From an uncultured Akkermansia sp. (GTDB taxonomy: Bacteria; Verrucomicrobiota; Verrucomicrobiia; Verrucomicrobiales; Akkermansiaceae): a stretch of 52,329 nt of DNA. Position numbers and translations under genes: made by a program. The stretch spans positions 1 to 52,329 of the forward strand of contig CANQJI010000007.1 in the NCBI GenBank assembly GCA_947624205.1, written 5' to 3'. Below, in pieces: positions 34,090 to 43,655 of the stretch. The notes beneath the pieces were generated by a model. The model was given only the letters and a program-made list of their open reading frames with translations, did not search any database and was not told where the DNA came from. Within the stretch, counting starts at the first letter, position 1. The number at the start of each line of letters is the position of its first letter.

Positions 34090-35073
34090 TCAGATGAGTT
34101 TAAGACGCACCAAATCCTGGGTATCAATAAGTCCAACAGGATGTCGGGAAGAATCAAGAACCACGAGATCGTCGATTCTTCGATCGCGCAAAGTCCTCAC
34201 CGCAGCAATGGCAAGCTGATCTGCCTGCACAAAGATTGGATTCTCAGTCATGTAGTCCGCAACAGGATGCGTACCGCAAGTAGGATCCGCCTGGTACGCA
34301 CGAGCAAAATCACCATGCGTAAAAATCCCCGCTAGAGTCCCGTCCGGACATGTCAGGATACAAGCTCCGGCACGCGCCTGGGTCATTGCCACAAGACAGT
34401 CCATAACGGTTGCATCCCGCGGACGCATCGCAACTTCTTTGCGCATAATATCCGAGATACGAGTGAGCAAAGCGCGCCCCAGTGAACCGCCCGGGTGACT
34501 GCGGGCAAAATCCTCCTTCGTAAAATGTCGCGCCTCAAGAAGAGCCATCGCCAGGGCATCGCCCATCACCAGCATGGCCGTGGAAGAGGACGTTGGAGCG
34601 AGATTCAAGGGATCTGCCTCCCTCTCCACGGAAGTATCCAGCACAATATCAGAAAGCTGCCCCAACGTGGAAGCCGGCTTACCGGTCATGCCAATGATGG
34701 GCATGTCGTACCGTTTCAAGAACGGCAGTAGTGTTAACAATTCTGCCGTTTCCCCGGAAAACGACATCGCGATACATGCATCACCATCCTGGACAATACC
34801 AAGATCGCCGTGCATAGCGTTCATTGAATCCAGCACCACGGAAGGCGCGCCGGTAGAAGTAAGCGTCGCCGCAATTTTGGAACCCACAAGCCCGCTTTTG
34901 CCAACACCCACCACAATGATTTTATGACCGCCTTCCACTGCCTCGCGCAGCGCTTCCACCGCATGGCAAAATTCCATACCAAGGTTAGCTCCTATCACGC
35001 GCAACGCCTCAATTTCATCCTCAAACACCTTCTTGCCGCGTACCGTGTGATCAATCGTCTCTTGAACGCTCAT
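34090..35073 (-). CDS. kdsD: D-arabinose-5-phosphate isomerase (KpsF/GutQ/KdsD family)
   Basis: Interconverts ribulose-5-phosphate and arabinose-5-phosphate for KDO synthesis in lipopolysaccharide. The SIS domain (about residues 35-175) shows VVGVGKSGLVGSKIA, the MHGDLGIV segment and AMSFSGETAEL. The linker SHPGGSLGRALL is followed by two CBS domains (about 205-260 and 270-327). 327 aa matches the family. This supports a Gram-negative type envelope. ATG 35073 lies 9 nt after the -10 box, so the mRNA is predicted nearly leaderless. Confidence 0.93.
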   Translation of the reverse strand: MSVQETIDHTVRGKKVFEDEIEALRVIGANLGMEFCHAVEALREAVEGGHKIIVVGVGKSGLVGSKIAATLTSTGAPSVVLDSMNAMHGDLGIVQDGDACIAMSFSGETAELLTLLPFLKRYDMPIIGMTGKPASTLGQLSDIVLDTSVEREADPLNLAPTSSSTAMLVMGDALAMALLEARHFTKEDFARSHPGGSLGRALLTRISDIMRKEVAMRPRDATVMDCLVAMTQARAGACILTCPDGTLAGIFTHGDFARAYQADPTCGTHPVADYMTENPIFVQADQLAIAAVRTLRDRRIDDLVVLDSSRHPVGLIDTQDLVRLKLI

Positions 35074-35082
35074 AACGTTTGC

Positions 35083-35111
35083 AGTCTAACACACAAGATG
35101 AGTACGGTCAA
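35083..35111 (-). promoter_or_regulatory. Predicted kdsD promoter (leaderless type)
   Basis: Leftward TTGACC (35111-35106), 17 bp, TAGACT (35088-35083), then 9 nt to the start codon. Confidence 0.6.
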
Positions 35112-35183
35112 GGGAATCCCTTCCATACTCTCGGGAAACACGACAAACCCGGAGGATTGTTGAACCGGCGTTTCTTCAGGAAA

Positions 35184-35543
35184 GCCGCATTTGAGAGAAG
35201 TCAGTCAACAGAGGAAATGCCTTTATTGACCGATATTATTGTCTATACGCATGTTCGCCACGCTCGCGCGCTTCGCGCGGGAACTCCCCAAATCGTACAT
35301 CGAAAATCGTACATAGGCGCCGCCAGGCGCCCCCGCCCCCGCCGCTTTCTCACTACACCCGCACGTCGCTCCACAATTCCGCCACCGCACCCGCTTCGCC
35401 AACCTCGCGCGCAAGCGCGGGAACTCCCCAAATCGTACATCGTACATCGTACCTCGTACATAGGCGCTGCCAAGCGCCACCGTCGTACATCGAAAATCGT
35501 ACATCGTACATAGGCAAACGCATTTCCTAATGCGTTTGCCCCG
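35184..35543. repeat. Dispersed hairpin element, copy 8 (type I)
   Basis: Left module GCCGCATTTGAG with TTATTGACCGATATTATTG; terminal hairpin GGCAAACGCATT/AATGCGTTTGCC. The variable stems are GGCGCC/GGCGCC (35316-35331) and GGCGCT/AGCGCC (35463-35478). Sits between divergent kdsD and rpsP promoters. Confidence 0.88.
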
Positions 35544-35589
35544 GGGGTTTCTTTCTCCTTCCGGACAAAGAATAAAAAATTCTTTACGC

Positions 35590-35618
35590 TTGACAAGGCT
35601 GTCAGCCTGTGATACCCT
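35590..35618 (+). promoter_or_regulatory. Predicted rpsP promoter
   Basis: TTGACA (35590-35595), 17 bp, TACCCT (35613-35618). Leader of about 50 nt. Confidence 0.55.
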
Positions 35619-35628
35619 GCGGCTCCCG

Positions 35629-35645
35629 GTCAGGGAAGACCTGAC
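35629..35645 (+). promoter_or_regulatory. Leader hairpin upstream of rpsP
   Basis: GTCAGG / CCTGAC stem with loop GAAGA in the predicted 5' leader, about 30 nt before the rpsP start. It might serve in control or message stability; this is inferred only from its position. Confidence 0.35.
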
Positions 35646-35674
35646 TGTCGTGGAAGCAACAACTCTCGTTTATT

Positions 35675-35917
35675 ATGGTATCAATTCGACTCAACCGCCA
35701 GGGTTCCAAGAATCGTCCGTACTACAAGATCGTCGTGGTAGACAGCCGTAAACGACGCGATGGGGCGTTCATTGAGCAGGTGGGCACCTATGATCCGATG
35801 GTGGAAGGGGTGAACTACAAAATCGAGCTTGAGAAGGTGGATAAGTGGCTCAAGACAGGGGCAAAAGCATCTGAAACCGTGGCCTCCATCATTAAGAAAG
35901 CTCGCGCAACCGCCTGA
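35675..35917 (+). CDS. rpsP: 30S ribosomal protein S16
   Basis: 80 residues with the complete S16 pattern: [41 protein letters not shown] and [21 protein letters not shown]. Binds 16S rRNA in the 30S body. The usual neighbours rimM, trmD and rplS do not follow; instead a strong terminator and dusB come next, so rpsP is probably a single-gene transcript with partial read-through at most. Confidence 0.97.
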   Translation: MVSIRLNRQGSKNRPYYKIVVVDSRKRRDGAFIEQVGTYDPMVEGVNYKIELEKVDKWLKTGAKASETVASIIKKARATA

Positions 35918-35963
35918 ACCGTGCGGCACGGCGGTCCCGCAGTCCATGCGGGCGTACGTCCAT

Positions 35964-36005
35964 GCGTCTTTCACAGTGAGCACGCTGTGAGAGGCGCTTT
36001 CTTTT
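35964..36005 (+). terminator. Intrinsic terminator after rpsP
   Basis: 13-bp stem GCGTCTTTCACAG / CTGTGAGAGGCGC with two G-U pairs, 8-nt loop, then TTTCTTTT. It reaches the region where the dusB frame opens, which argues that dusB starts later. Confidence 0.85.
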
Positions 36006-36030
36006 GGTGAGAACGAATGCGAAGAAAACA

Positions 36031-37008
36031 ATGAACGCGGATCAGATGCCGTGGCTGGAGAGGTTCAGCTTGTATCTCGCCCCGATGGCGGGGGTGACGG
36101 ATCCGATCTTCCGCTCTCTCTGCAAGGAAGAGGGAGCTGATGTGCTGGAAACTGAGTTCGTCTCCGCCGCAGGAGTCTTGCAAGCGTGGGAAAGAACGCG
36201 ACGGTACGTGCAGCTCAGCGATGTGCAGAGACCGGTGGGTGTGCAGATTTTCGGAGCGGAACCGGAGCAGATGGCAGCAGCGGCTCGAATTATTGTGGAT
36301 TCGGTGCACCCGGATTTTATCGATATCAACGCCGGTTGCCCTGTGCCAAAAGTGGTAGGACGCAATGGCGGAGCCTCGCTGATGAAGGATCTGCCGCTAC
36401 TGGAGCGCATCGCACGCGCCGTGGTTCAGGAGCTGGAGAGGGACTGCCCGGTGACGGCAAAGATCCGCAGCGGATGGGATGCCCGCAGCATCTGCGCCGT
36501 TGAAGCCTGCATGCGCCTGGAAAACGCCGGAGTACGTTCCATCACTGTGCATGGGCGCACGCGTTCTCAGCAATACAGCGGCATGGCAGACTGGGATATT
36601 GTCCATGAATGTGCTCGTCGCGTGCATATCCCCATCATCGGCAATGGCGACCTGCGAAAACAGGAGGATATTTTACGCGAGCGGGACAAGGGCATCGTGG
36701 CAGGAGTAATGATCGGGCGCGCAGCCATGTCTTCTCCGTGGATTTTCCGCCATGCGCGCCACCTTCTGAATACCGGCGAGCGACTGCCGGAACCAACCTC
36801 TCCGGAAAAACTGAACCTGGTGCTGCACTACGCGAAATTGACATTGGACTCCGGGCACTATGGAGACGAGATCACGACGATGAGAGCCCTCAGGGCGCGC
36901 ATTCTCTCGCTCACAAAAGGCATCCCGGGAACGAAAGAAAAACGCTCTGCCTTGGCTCGTGTCTGCTCGTGGGATGAACTGCAGAATATCCTGGCCTCTC
37001 TCTCCTAA
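36031..37008 (+). CDS. dusB: tRNA-dihydrouridine synthase (DusB-like)
   Basis: FMN enzyme reducing uridine to dihydrouridine in the tRNA D-loop. The N-terminal [18 protein letters not shown] starts the TIM barrel. The catalytic Cys is in [17 protein letters not shown], and the substrate-site block is [16 protein letters not shown]. The FMN phosphate region is IPIIGNGDL and [13 protein letters not shown]. Size is typical. ATG 36031 (MNADQMPW) was chosen because the earlier GTG at 36004 lies in the terminator T-run. Its TAA overlaps the copA stop on the other strand. Confidence 0.93.
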   Translation: MNADQMPWLERFSLYLAPMAGVTDPIFRSLCKEEGADVLETEFVSAAGVLQAWERTRRYVQLSDVQRPVGVQIFGAEPEQMAAAARIIVDSVHPDFIDINAGCPVPKVVGRNGGASLMKDLPLLERIARAVVQELERDCPVTAKIRSGWDARSICAVEACMRLENAGVRSITVHGRTRSQQYSGMADWDIVHECARRVHIPIIGNGDLRKQEDILRERDKGIVAGVMIGRAAMSSPWIFRHARHLLNTGERLPEPTSPEKLNLVLHYAKLTLDSGHYGDEITTMRALRARILSLTKGIPGTKEKRSALARVCSWDELQNILASLS

Positions 37009-39176
37009 TTTTTCTCTGCCCGTCCCTGCAGATTTCCCGCAGGATCTCGGAATCTCCGCAGGAGAAGCGCATTGCCCACCACGCATAGGCTGCTTAACCC
37101 CATGGCGGCAGCCGCAACGGCGGGAGGCAACAGCAGCCCGCACACAGGGAAAAACACGCCGGCAGCCAGGGGAATGGCAATGACGTTGTAGATGAATGCA
37201 AGGAAAAGATTCTGGCGAATCTTGCGCAGGATGGCACGGCTGAGCAACACGGCGCGCGCAATATCCATGGGATCGCTGTGCATGAGGATGATCCCCGCGC
37301 TCTCGGCCGCTACATCTGCGCCGGCTCCGATCGCGATGCCCACTGAAGCATGCGCAAGGGCCGGCGCATCATTGACTCCGTCGCCCACCATCGCCACTCT
37401 CTCTCCCTTTTCTCCCAGCTTTCGCACGAATTCCTCCTTTTCCTGCGGGGAGAGCGCGGCGTGCACCTCCGACACCCCGGTGGCAGAAGCCACGGTTCGT
37501 GCAGTGTGAGCATTGTCCCCGGTGAGCATGAGCACACGCATGCCCGCATCATGCAAGGTCCGCACGGCCGCAGCCGCCGTGGGACGCGGTGCATCAGTCG
37601 CGGCAAGACAGCCGATCCACTTTCCATCCCTGGCGATGTGCAGCAGCGTTTTGCCAACAAACTGCGGAGCCTCTGCCTCCGCAGGCAGAACCACATGCAT
37701 CTCCTCCATAAGCCGCACACTGCCCGCTGCACAAGGGACACCGCTGATTTCCCCCTGCACGCCGCGTCCCGGAATGGCACGCAGTCGTTCCGCCGTGGCA
37801 TCAGGTACCGGCGCCGCGCTCAGTACGGCGCGGGCAAGGGGATGATTCGCTCCCTGTTCAAGATTGGCAGCTAATTGCAGAAGCTCGTCGCGGCTCACGC
37901 CCTCCCGCGCCAGCACGTCCGTGATCCGTGGTTCGCCAAGTGTAAGTGTTCCGGTCTTGTCCATCGCAACGCAAGTCGCGCGTCCCGCCGCCTCCATGGC
38001 CTCCCCATTGCGGAATAAGATTCCTTTGCCCGCTCCAATTCCCGCACCCACCATGATGGCCACCGGAGTCGCAAGCCCCAGGGCGCAGGGACAGGAAATC
38101 ACCAGAACCGCCACCGCTCGCGCCAACGCAAGTTCCCAACCAAAACCGAGAATTCCCCACACGGCCGCCGTGATGCACGCAATGCCTACCACCACCGGCA
38201 CAAATATCCCCGCCACCTTGTCCGCCAGCCTTGCGACGGGTGCCTTGTGCGAAGCAGCATCGCGCACGAGCCGTATCACCGCAGAGAAAGCGGAGTCTTC
38301 CCCAACCTTCCGCGTGCGCACGCGCAGCACGCCATCGGCATTCAACGTCCCGGCAAACACGCGCGATCCTGTCGTTTTTTCCACCGGCATGCTTTCGCCT
38401 GTGAGGGTGGATTCATCAACAGCTGAATTCCCCTGCTCCACCTCACCGTCCACGGGAATCCGCTCCCCGGGTCGAACGAGAACGAGATCCCCGACGCGCA
38501 GGGAATCCGTCGGCACGCGCTCCTCATCTCCGGCAGGGGTGAGCCGCGTAGACTCAAACGGCAGAAGTCGCGAAAGTTTTTCCACGGCGCGACCGGTCCG
38601 GTGCGTGGCGCGAGCCTCCAACCATTTGCCGACGGAGATGAAAGTGAGTATCATCCCGGCAGTCTCGGGATACATGGCATCCGCACCCTCCGATCCAAGG
38701 AAGAGATGCAGCGCCGAGTCAATCAACGCCACGCCGGCGCCCATCGAAACAAGCGCATCCATTCCCGGTTCTCCCTGCAGAAGACTGCTTACTCCCCGTG
38801 TGAAGAAACGATAATTCACCCCTGCGATCCCCACAGCCAGAACTAGCTGCCCCCATAAAAAGCCGTACCCGCCGTGGTGCAGCGCCACCAGGGGAATGAG
38901 CAAAAGAAGAGAAACCAGTACTCTCCACCCCGCCGCCGCACTCTCCTTTGCAGGCGGTGGTGCAGCAGCCGCCAGATGCTCCGCGCCGAAACCGATACGC
39001 CGCACTGCATCCACAATCTGCCGCGCATCCGTATTGCTCGCGCATATAACCCGCAAATTCCCGGCCACAAGATTCACTTGCGCTTCCTGCACTCCCTCCA
39101 CACCACGCGCGGCTTTCTCCACACGCGCCGCGCACCCCGTGCAGCTCATCCCTGTGATCTTAAAATTCTGTTCCAT
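37005..39176 (-). CDS. copA: Copper-translocating P1B-type ATPase
   Basis: Exports Cu(I) from the cytoplasm using ATP. From ATG 39176: one N-terminal HMA domain with GMSCTGC (residues 9-15), membrane helices, TGES (259-262), the CPC metal site in a membrane helix (VISCPCALG, 362-364), the phosphorylated DKTGT (406-410), the HP motif in [15 protein letters not shown], and [15 protein letters not shown]. All catalytic motifs are intact. The start is fixed by AGGAG 5 nt upstream, inside the end of csoR. Transcribed with csoR and expected to be induced by copper through the operator at 39467-39483. The stop codon overlaps that of convergent dusB. Confidence 0.96.
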   Translation of the reverse strand: MEQNFKITGMSCTGCAARVEKAARGVEGVQEAQVNLVAGNLRVICASNTDARQIVDAVRRIGFGAEHLAAAAPPPAKESAAAGWRVLVSLLLLIPLVALHHGGYGFLWGQLVLAVGIAGVNYRFFTRGVSSLLQGEPGMDALVSMGAGVALIDSALHLFLGSEGADAMYPETAGMILTFISVGKWLEARATHRTGRAVEKLSRLLPFESTRLTPAGDEERVPTDSLRVGDLVLVRPGERIPVDGEVEQGNSAVDESTLTGESMPVEKTTGSRVFAGTLNADGVLRVRTRKVGEDSAFSAVIRLVRDAASHKAPVARLADKVAGIFVPVVVGIACITAAVWGILGFGWELALARAVAVLVISCPCALGLATPVAIMVGAGIGAGKGILFRNGEAMEAAGRATCVAMDKTGTLTLGEPRITDVLAREGVSRDELLQLAANLEQGANHPLARAVLSAAPVPDATAERLRAIPGRGVQGEISGVPCAAGSVRLMEEMHVVLPAEAEAPQFVGKTLLHIARDGKWIGCLAATDAPRPTAAAAVRTLHDAGMRVLMLTGDNAHTARTVASATGVSEVHAALSPQEKEEFVRKLGEKGERVAMVGDGVNDAPALAHASVGIAIGAGADVAAESAGIILMHSDPMDIARAVLLSRAILRKIRQNLFLAFIYNVIAIPLAAGVFFPVCGLLLPPAVAAAAMGLSSLCVVGNALLLRRFRDPAGNLQGRAEKN

Positions 39177-39177
39177 A

Positions 39178-39453
39178 TCAGCTCCTTTCTGCTTCAAAAT
39201 ATTTCTGAAGTTCGGTAACTTTCTGTTCCGCTACCGCAGGATCCCCGATGGCCTGCGCCACGCAATGCTTTAGATGCCGCTCCAGGATGTTTCCCTCCAC
39301 CCGCTTCAGCGCCGCCCGCACTGCCCGCAGTTGTATCAGTATATCCATGCAGTACCGTCCTTCCTCGATCATCTTCTGTATCCCCGCTACCTGCCCCGCT
39401 ATGCGCCCCATGCGAGGCAGCTGATCCGTATGTCTCATATGGTACGTTTCCAT
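39178..39453 (-). CDS. csoR: CsoR-family copper-sensing repressor
   Basis: All-helical DNA-binding repressor released by Cu(I). In 91 residues it carries Cys35, His60 and Cys64 (GRYCMDIL and ERHLKHC), the spacing of the CsoR copper site, rather than the formaldehyde-sensing FrmR pattern. ATG 39453 ([10 protein letters not shown]) lies 7 nt after the -10 box; upstream in-frame codons fall inside the promoter. Its last codons contain the ribosome-binding site of copA, and the two genes are separated by one base. Confidence 0.93.
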   Translation of the reverse strand: METYHMRHTDQLPRMGRIAGQVAGIQKMIEEGRYCMDILIQLRAVRAALKRVEGNILERHLKHCVAQAIGDPAVAEQKVTELQKYFEAERS

Positions 39454-39460
39454 AGCAGAT

Positions 39461-39489
39461 ACCTTATACCCTGTATGGGGTATTGTCAA
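39461..39489 (-). promoter_or_regulatory. csoR-copA promoter with operator in the spacer
   Basis: Leftward TTGACA (39489-39484), 17-bp spacer ATACCCCATACAGGGTA, TAAGGT (39466-39461). The spacer is a near-palindrome of the ACCC...GGGT type seen at CsoR operators, so bound CsoR would cover both promoter boxes. Confidence 0.75.
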
Positions 39490-39517
39490 TGCCGAAATTG
39501 ATCACATGGGATGACTT

Positions 39518-39578
39518 CCACACATGTCCCAATAAAAATCTCTCCGGGCTCATTCAACACATTTCCCCATGCGTTTCC
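39518..39578. repeat. 61-bp dispersed repeat, copy a
   Basis: Matches 41983-42043 with only one or two differences (CCACACATGTCCCAATAAAA ... CCCCATGCGTTTCC). Not part of the hairpin-element family, although both copies lie about 30-120 bp before one of its partial copies. Confidence 0.8.
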
Positions 39579-39698
39579 AACAGACAACGGAAGTAAGCCC
39601 GACAAGATGTCAAAGCTTTGATGATTAGGCATGGCAGTAGACCCGGCATAGCGTAACAGCAGATGCTTTCCTCCTATCAACGCATCATCATTTCAAAA

Positions 39699-39816
39699 AT
39701 TCCGCTACGCACCTGCTTCGCCACACTCGCGCGCTTCGCGCGGGAACTTCTCAAATCGTACATCGTACCTCGTAAATCGTACATAGGCAAACGCATTTTC
39801 CAATGCGTTTGCCCTG
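39699..39816. repeat. Dispersed hairpin element, copy 9 (right half only)
   Basis: CTTCGCCACACTCGCGCGCTTCGCGCGG, CGTAC runs and the terminal GGCAAACGCATT/AATGCGTTTGCC hairpin. The left module is absent. The remaining 39579-39698 shows nothing I can name. Confidence 0.85.
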
Positions 39817-39863
39817 GTCGTCTCGTGCGATACGTTCCAGGGTGCTACATCTCTTCATGAATA

Positions 39864-40724
39864 TCACCGACGTTCACGCTGTTTCTCTTGCCGGAGTATC
39901 CTTGCCATCGTTAGTGCAAACGAGCACATGCAGCCCGCCCCCACTTCAAGAGGCATCCTCCATAGTCGCCATCCCCCTATATTCCATATCATAAATGCGA
40001 TAACAAAAAGACAAAAGCCGAACGATGAACAAATTGTCAAATTCATCTTACGTGTTGTCCCGTTCCCAAACCGTATGATGTAGCAAAAATAGGTGAATAT
40101 GATCAGGGGAGAACAAACGAACAGGAATATTTCCAGAGGGACAATAAATATTTCCAGAGGATCAGAAGGAAAATCGATGTGTACTAATGACTCTCGAATC
40201 CCTTTTTCTACAAGGATTATCACGAGCATCTGAAATATAACACCCATGATCAAATAATATCTTAAATCACGGTAGCCAACGTCCTCGCGTCCATAGCGCT
40301 CCCATTGCAACCGCTTTTCCCTTATACGTCCCGCGTATGAAAGTCCTTTTTCGTACAGCGTAGAGCAGAGCAAAAAACTACATAAAGTGAAAGTTTTACT
40401 CTTTAGAAATAATATCTCTATTCCGCAAAAAGGATCCGGCAGGAAATAGAGCGTTATGAACCCTGCACATGAAACAACGGCCAAAGAAATTCTGCGATCC
40501 ATCTTCAGATGACGCGATATAAAACACCCAAACAACATGGGTAAAATCATAAGGATCGAGAACTTAAAAATTCTCTCAGCAGCCCATGGCCATACAAACA
40601 AACGGCCAATAACCTCGAAAGGGTTATGCTTCCCCACCGGGGGATCACTCGCTACAAGTGCCGTTGTGATGATGATGTAGGCAAGATAGAGCCAAACTAC
40701 GTCATAGTACCGTAATTGCTTCAT
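39864..40724 (-). CDS. Multi-pass membrane protein, unknown
   Basis: 286 residues with about seven or eight hydrophobic segments (e.g. VVWLYLAYIIITTALVA, YYLIMGVIFQMLVIILV, LEIFLFVCSPLIIFTYFCYI), basic loops on the presumed cytoplasmic side (GRIREKRLQWERYGRED) and a basic C-terminus (ILRQEKQRERR). No catalytic motif or family recognised. Lower G+C than its neighbours, as is the following pair, which may point to acquisition. Same strand as and 25 bp downstream of the small membrane-protein gene at 40750. Confidence 0.65.
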   Translation of the reverse strand: MKQLRYYDVVWLYLAYIIITTALVASDPPVGKHNPFEVIGRLFVWPWAAERIFKFSILMILPMLFGCFISRHLKMDRRISLAVVSCAGFITLYFLPDPFCGIEILFLKSKTFTLCSFLLCSTLYEKGLSYAGRIREKRLQWERYGREDVGYRDLRYYLIMGVIFQMLVIILVEKGIRESLVHIDFPSDPLEIFIVPLEIFLFVCSPLIIFTYFCYIIRFGNGTTRKMNLTICSSFGFCLFVIAFMIWNIGGWRLWRMPLEVGAGCMCSFALTMARILRQEKQRERR

Positions 40725-40749
40725 ATCCTCGCCGCTTTAACTATTGATT

Positions 40750-41199
40750 TTACGTGCGCCGCTTGTAATGCCAGGAACACATGAGGAACACGACCATAGA
40801 AATGAGCCAGGCAATATTGGACAACAAGATTACTGCGCACATCCAGCCTCCGTTCATATGATGTGAGTTGCAAGCTTCCATAAGCTTTCCCCCTTCGTTA
40901 ATTACCACTGAATATCCATCTGGTCGGTTGAAACAAAACGTGCCGCCCATAATACCGAATCCGACCAGCAATGCGCTAGCCAGCATGATGATATCCGACT
41001 TCTCCACCCTCTTTTCCTGTTCTATCTTGAAATAACTCCTGTACACCTCAGATGACACAGCAATCACGGCAAGAATGAACGTGATAAGGTTGATCCACAA
41101 CGCTGTGATGAGGCCACCACCATATTTGTAATTGAATAACAATGAACTTGCACTGCATACAAGGAGCACCCAACATGATGTTATTCTTATATTGCTCAT
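40750..41199 (-). CDS. Four-helix membrane protein, paralogue 1
   Basis: 149 residues with four predicted membrane helices. It begins MSNIRITSCW and shares clear similarity with the next upstream gene: RITSCW, SEVYRS, GFGIMGGT, then a NxPxGY motif (NRPDGY / NQPEGY), and a final WLISM helix. The loop between helices 3 and 4 is the conserved extracytoplasmic part. Family unknown to me. Part of a three-gene membrane cluster at 39864-41737. Confidence 0.65.
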   Translation of the reverse strand: MSNIRITSCWVLLVCSASSLLFNYKYGGGLITALWINLITFILAVIAVSSEVYRSYFKIEQEKRVEKSDIIMLASALLVGFGIMGGTFCFNRPDGYSVVINEGGKLMEACNSHHMNGGWMCAVILLSNIAWLISMVVFLMCSWHYKRRT

Positions 41200-41275
41200 A
41201 AAAATATCGATATTTGATCAACACAAACACATAGGCTACCAGCTTTTGAAGAAGTCCAACTCGCCGACCATCGCA

Positions 41276-41737
41276 TTAGTTTTGAGCGCTCCGTCCAATT
41301 CGTCTCAGTTTCGCAGCACGATAGGCGCAAGTGAGAAAGATGATCATGGATATAAGCCATAGACCGTACATTATCGCAATCGTCAAACCTATCCACCTGT
41401 CATTCATGTGGAGTCCTCCGGTGTCAAGCACACGACCGGCTTTGTTGATGAACTCTGTATACCCCTCTGGCTGGTTCAAATAAACTGTCCCTCCCATAAT
41501 ACCAAATCCGGCCAGCAATGCACTGCCCAGCATGGTAATATCCAACTTTGCCAATTCCTTTCCCTGATCAATTTCTAAACGACTTTTGTACACCTCAGAC
41601 AGAAGAACGGCTACTACAAGAATGTATGTGATGAAATTGATCAGCGACGCCGCAAAATAAAAGTCGGAATTAAAAATCGATGAAACAAGGGTACACACGA
41701 CCAGTATCCAACACGATGTTATTCTTGTATTTTTCAT
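41276..41737 (-). CDS. Four-helix membrane protein, paralogue 2
   Basis: 153 residues, tandem paralogue of the gene at 40750. Shared features are KNTRITSCW at the start, SEVYKS, the helix SALLAGFGIMGGT, LNQPEGY and WLISMIIFLTC. The C-terminus is basic (RAAKLRRIGRS). Duplicated orphan membrane genes of this kind are often accessory; no function can be assigned. The 41738-41982 gap upstream holds no clear promoter or gene. Confidence 0.65.
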   Translation of the reverse strand: MKNTRITSCWILVVCTLVSSIFNSDFYFAASLINFITYILVVAVLLSEVYKSRLEIDQGKELAKLDITMLGSALLAGFGIMGGTVYLNQPEGYTEFINKAGRVLDTGGLHMNDRWIGLTIAIMYGLWLISMIIFLTCAYRAAKLRRIGRSAQN

Positions 41738-41982
41738 AACTTTTCTTGTTTAGGCACAGTAAACTGGTTCCCATTTTTCGACACATTGGAAGCTTATTTA
41801 GGCCCCCTTTTTTGTGCACATCAGGCGTGTAGCTTTCTTATATCATTCGGTAACCTCGGATGTCAATCCTCTTTTGCGTAATTTTGTAGCGTAGGCGCAG
41901 CGAGGACGTTCTTTGTTTGTAGTATTCCAGCCATTCTGCCGTCATCTCCATTGCCTTTTCCTTGATCTCAGCACTGTAACAC

Positions 41983-42043
41983 CCACACATGTCCCAATAA
42001 AAATTTCTCCGGGCTCATTCAACACATTTCCCCATGCGTTTCC
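41983..42043. repeat. 61-bp dispersed repeat, copy b
   Basis: Second copy of the sequence at 39518-39578. The two copies flank the three-gene membrane cluster as direct repeats. Confidence 0.8.
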
Positions 42044-42072
42044 CATGAATGAAAAAGCTAAGCTAGCAAGAC

Positions 42073-42211
42073 GGCAAACTTCGCCACACTCGCGCACTTC
42101 GCGCGGGAACTTCCCAAATCGTACTTCGTACGTCGTACATCGTACTTAGGCAGACCCTGTCTGCCACCGCCTCGTAAATAGGCAAACACATTTCCTAATG
42201 CGCTTGCCTTG
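42073..42211. repeat. Dispersed hairpin element, copy 10 (internally deleted)
   Basis: GGCAAAC of the left end is joined directly to the CTTCGCCACACTCGCGCACTTCGCGCGG module, followed by CGTAC runs, the GGCAGAC/GTCTGCC stem and the terminal hairpin GGCAAACACATT/AATGCGCTTGCC. Confidence 0.8.
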
Positions 42212-42251
42212 GTTTAGGTACAGTTTCAGAATTTCTCAGCACAACAAAATG

Positions 42252-42815
42252 TTAATCACTCCCCGCGAAGAACGAGCGGGCGTGAAGAAGGATGGTATCC
42301 ACGACTTCCGGCACCTGCATAGCAGAAGAGTTGATACGGAGGTGGCAAGTTTGCTCGTAGAGTGGATGACGCTGCTGCAAGAGGCGGGTAAGAGTTGCCT
42401 CACGCGCGGCTCCATCGCTGAGCAAAGGACGGTTCGACGAACGCGCGGTGCGCAAGAGAAGATTAGGGACATCCACGTCCAGCCAGACGGTGAAACCGAT
42501 GCGGCGGAGAATCTCGCGGTTTTCGCGGGAGAGGACAATACCACCGCCTGTGGAGATGATGGTGGGGTGGAGCTCGGGTGACTGTTCAATGTAACGCAGC
42601 AAGGCCGTTTCCAGTACGCGGAAGTGGGCTTCTCCGCGCGTGGCAAAAATATCACGGATAGGAGAACCGACCTGCTGCTCAATGACGGCATCAGTATCCA
42701 GAAAAGGGAATCCGCAGGCGCGGCTTAACTCGCGTCCAACTGTGGACTTCCCGCAGCCCATGAGCCCGATGAGAGCGATGGGTGCGCCATGCGTTTGCAA
42801 AACCTCCGAGCTCAT
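42252..42815 (-). CDS. aroK: Shikimate kinase
   Basis: Phosphorylates shikimate in aromatic amino-acid synthesis. P-loop GLMGCGKST (residues 17-25), the shikimate-binding FLDTDAVIE, GGGIVL near residue 91, and the lid segment NRPLL near residue 128. 187 aa is slightly longer than the usual ~170. The ATG overlaps the dapF stop by 4 bp, so translation is probably coupled. Confidence 0.95.
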   Translation of the reverse strand: MSSEVLQTHGAPIALIGLMGCGKSTVGRELSRACGFPFLDTDAVIEQQVGSPIRDIFATRGEAHFRVLETALLRYIEQSPELHPTIISTGGGIVLSRENREILRRIGFTVWLDVDVPNLLLRTARSSNRPLLSDGAAREATLTRLLQQRHPLYEQTCHLRINSSAMQVPEVVDTILLHARSFFAGSD

Positions 42816-43639
42816 GAGGGGATATCTATTTCCCCGCGGAACACCACCACGGCAGGACCGGTGAGGGTCACATCCCGGAAGCCCCCATCCGCCGTGCGCT
42901 CAAAGGCGACACGCAGCGTACAGCCCCCCGCGACATCCAGCGCGATGGGCGATGGGGCGCCGGTAAGCTCAGCATGCAGCAAAGCCGTTGCTGTCATACC
43001 GGTGCCGCAGGCGAGGGTTTCGTCCTCCACCCCGCGTTCGTACGTGCGCAATTTGAGATGCTGCGGGGTGAGCACCGTGGCGAAATTGGCATTCGTCCCG
43101 GCAGGGGCAAAGGCGGAGTGATAGCGCAAATAGGCCCCCAGCTTCACGATATCCAACTGCTCCACTGAAGGAAGATAGACGACAGCGTGCGGCACGCCCG
43201 TATTGATAAAATGCACGGGAGCAGGAATCGTATCATCCGCCGCAAGCGCATTCAGTTTCATATCCTTAGGCGTGGTGAGCTGCACGGTAATCTGCCCGTC
43301 CTCCGCCACGGCGCCACGCACGATCCCCGCAAGAGTCTCAAATCGCAGGGTCGTATACCTCCCTTCAGTGAGCATATTCACATAAGCTGTGAAACACCGT
43401 GCGCCGTTGCCGCACATCTCAGCCTCGCCGCCGTCGGAATTGTAGTAGCGCATCCGCACATCCCCCCCGGCGGATGCCGGTTCCACGGCGATAAGGCCAT
43501 CCGCCCCGATGCCGAAGCGGCGGTTGCAAAGCGCGGCAATAGTCTCGCGCGTGAGCAATGGCGTAAGCGAGAGATCGCGGTTATCGACCATCACAAAGTC
43601 GTTGCCCGCGCCGGTCATCTTGTAGAATTGTAGTATCAT
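42812..43639 (-). CDS. dapF: Diaminopimelate epimerase
   Basis: Converts LL- to meso-diaminopimelate for lysine and peptidoglycan. The two catalytic cysteines are C76 (EMCGNGARC) and C211 (LACGTGMTA). The N-terminal FYKMTGAGNDFVMVDNR and the GVEDETLACGTG region are canonical, and 275 aa is normal. It lies 16 bp after the outer-membrane protein gene and overlaps aroK, forming a three-gene unit under the promoter at 44556-44584. Confidence 0.96.
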   Translation of the reverse strand: MILQFYKMTGAGNDFVMVDNRDLSLTPLLTRETIAALCNRRFGIGADGLIAVEPASAGGDVRMRYYNSDGGEAEMCGNGARCFTAYVNMLTEGRYTTLRFETLAGIVRGAVAEDGQITVQLTTPKDMKLNALAADDTIPAPVHFINTGVPHAVVYLPSVEQLDIVKLGAYLRYHSAFAPAGTNANFATVLTPQHLKLRTYERGVEDETLACGTGMTATALLHAELTGAPSPIALDVAGGCTLRVAFERTADGGFRDVTLTGPAVVVFRGEIDIPS

Positions 43640-43655
43640 AGGTTGTTTTCAAAAA

